Origin: Pseudomonadota bacterium
GTDB taxonomy: Bacteria > Pseudomonadota > Alphaproteobacteria > Sphingomonadales > Sphingomonadaceae
Length of the DNA stretch: 5,835 nucleotides
Reading direction: 5' to 3'
NCBI GenBank assembly: GCA_023427285.1
Contig: JAEZBH010000316.1
Location: 1-5,835, forward strand
Both the position numbers and the translations under genes were made by a program. Within the stretch, counting starts at the first letter, position 1. Each line of letters begins with the position of its first letter. Positions 4,684 through 5,835 of this stretch are shown here, piece by piece. The notes beneath the pieces were generated by a model. That model worked only from the letters and a program-made list of their open reading frames with translations, made no database searches and was not told the origin of the DNA.

Positions 4684-5835
4684 ATGGCGAACTACTCCAG
4701 AATACTTCAGGCAGCCTTTCTCGTCACAACGACCGCACTTGGTTCTGTTCTGGCGGCGCATTCAAATGCACTCGCGCAGAGTTCAGACCCGGGCCCGCCG
4801 CCCACAAATGCAACTGACGGCACAGAAGAATTGAAAACCGCAGACACTGCCACTGCTTCCTCTGCCGCCCCCACGGACGGTGCCTCTGAACTCAAGCCAA
4901 TAACCGTCACAGGCACGCACATCCGAGGAGCCCGCGCTGCAGGAGCGCAACTAGAGATCTACACCCGCGAGGATCTGGACCGCTCCGGTTACGCAACGGT
5001 TCAGGACTTCATACACACCCTGCCTCAAAATTTTCAGGGCGGCGGAGGGTCAGAAGACGCAAGCACCGGCACCCTCGGCACTTCCAATCACTTCAGCGGC
5101 TCCTCAATAAACCTGAGAGGCCTGGGGGCTGACTCGACCCTTGTCCTTTTGAACGGCCGCCGCATGCCCAACGCCGGCCTGGAAGGCAACTTCATAGATA
5201 TCTCTTTACTTCCTCAAGCAGCGATCGAGCGAATAGAAATTCTCCCTGACGGCGCATCCGCCCTGTACGGGTCCGACGCCATCGGTGGTGTTGTCAACTT
5301 CATTATGCGCAAAGACTACAGCGGCGCAGAAACACGTCTCCGCTATGGCCGCGACAGAAAGCAATACGGATGAATATCGTTTATCCCAAGCATTTGGGGG
5401 AACGTGGTCAAGCGGACACGCTTTCATCAGTTACGAATTCTACAGAAGAGATTTCTTGACCTACGGCGACCGCGACTACGCCCGTTCTCTGGACCTTCGC
5501 TCCCAAGGTGGTGCAGATTATCGCTACACCCTCTCCAGTCCCGGCAACATCCTTGATCTCGCCACGTTTCAGCCAGCCTACGCAATTCCAAGCGGACAGG
5601 ATGGCCGGAACCTAACAGTTGACGATCTTTTGCCAAACCAAACCAATTATCAGGACCGAAATCCGCGCGGCTCATTGTTACCGAAACAAAACCGACACAG
5701 TCTTTTTGCGTCAGCAGAACAGTCAATCACAGATAATTTTACTATTTTTGCCGATGCTCTCTACAGTGAGCGAAGAGCAACAGCGCGCATGCGTGGTTTG
5801 TCGACCTACGCAACTGTACCCACGACCAATCCCTT
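4684..5835 (+). pseudogene. TonB-dependent outer-membrane receptor, N-terminal part, frameshifted and cut by the window end
   Basis: The first frame encodes 229 residues to TGA at 5371-5373: a signal peptide (cut after ALA, about residue 31), a Pro/Thr/Ala-rich linker (33-71), a TonB-box-like PITVTGTHI (72-80), and a nearly complete plug domain including NLRGLGADSTLVLLNGRR (143-160) and IERIEILPDGASALYGSDAI (181-200) then GGVVNFIMRKDYSGAETRLRYG. Homology resumes without loss in frame 2, from about 5351: ATESNTDEYRLSQAFGGTWS, then SGHAFISYEFYRRDFLTYGD and about 120 more barrel residues with no stop up to the edge. One surplus base near GGCCGCG (5347-5353) explains the break: removing one C gives RYG-ATESNTDEYRLSQAFG, close to family length. 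Receptors of this type import siderophores, sugars or other large substrates using TonB-ExbBD energy; the substrate is not readable here. Base use is poorer in G/C than in the other genes, with ATA and AGA codons. It may be a real pseudogene or a sequencing error. Confidence 0.85.

Noticed and set aside
4555..4761. A 68-residue minus-strand ORF over the receptor start
   Set aside because: It has no ribosome site or recognisable domain, and half of it is antisense to the receptor signal peptide.
5350..5376. Programmed +1 frameshifting at GGA-TGA in the receptor
   Set aside because: The P-site Gly codon would have to slip onto GAT, which is not cognate. There is no known slippery heptamer, and the homology in the second frame begins before the stop, favouring a one-base insertion.

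Overview
The window is a stretch of Gram-negative, high-GC, probably proteobacterial chromosome. It carries two secreted or outer-membrane proteins typical of a double-membrane cell, a PQQ-type sugar dehydrogenase fragment and a TonB-dependent receptor. The style of the proteins (TonB receptor with the RGLGADSTLVLLNGRR plug motif, DUF1214 protein, tandem-domain UspA protein) would fit Sphingomonadales or Xanthomonadales. That placement rests on recollection of these families, not on a search.

Layout, left to right. (1) 1-758, plus strand: the C-terminal part of a PQQ-dependent sorbosone/aldose-sugar dehydrogenase, cut by the window edge. (2) 794-2137, minus strand: a secreted DUF1214-domain protein, convergent with the dehydrogenase across a 35-bp gap. 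(3) 2233-3039, minus strand: a two-domain universal stress protein, 95 bp upstream of the DUF1214 gene and in the same direction, so the two may be co-transcribed. (4) 3040-3378: a divergent intergenic region with two stem-loops in the stress-protein leader, an AT palindrome close to the next gene, and a doubtful small cysteine-rich ORF. (5) 3379-4179, plus strand: an exported outer-membrane beta-barrel protein with a GTG start, closed by a very strong rho-independent terminator (4186-4233). (6) 4236-4683: a gene-free region that becomes extremely AT-rich (about 18% GC by hand count over 4441-4560) and holds several short dyads. (7) 4684-5835, plus strand: the N-terminal part of a TonB-dependent receptor whose reading frame is broken near 5347-5373. 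The protein continues convincingly in the +1 frame to the window edge.

The genes do not form one obvious pathway. The dehydrogenase would oxidise sugars in the periplasm and feed electrons to the respiratory chain, the TonB receptor would import a scarce large substrate, and the stress protein plus DUF1214 protein look like an accessory stress or unknown-function pair. The TonB receptor and its AT-rich upstream region differ in base composition from the rest (sampled lines about 43-53% GC against 63-68%), which suggests a separate origin for that end of the window.

I see no CRISPR array, tRNA, rRNA, insertion sequence or recognisable new multi-gene system. The items most worth checking are the receptor frameshift, the composition break with its operator-like dyads, and the structured leader of the stress-protein gene.
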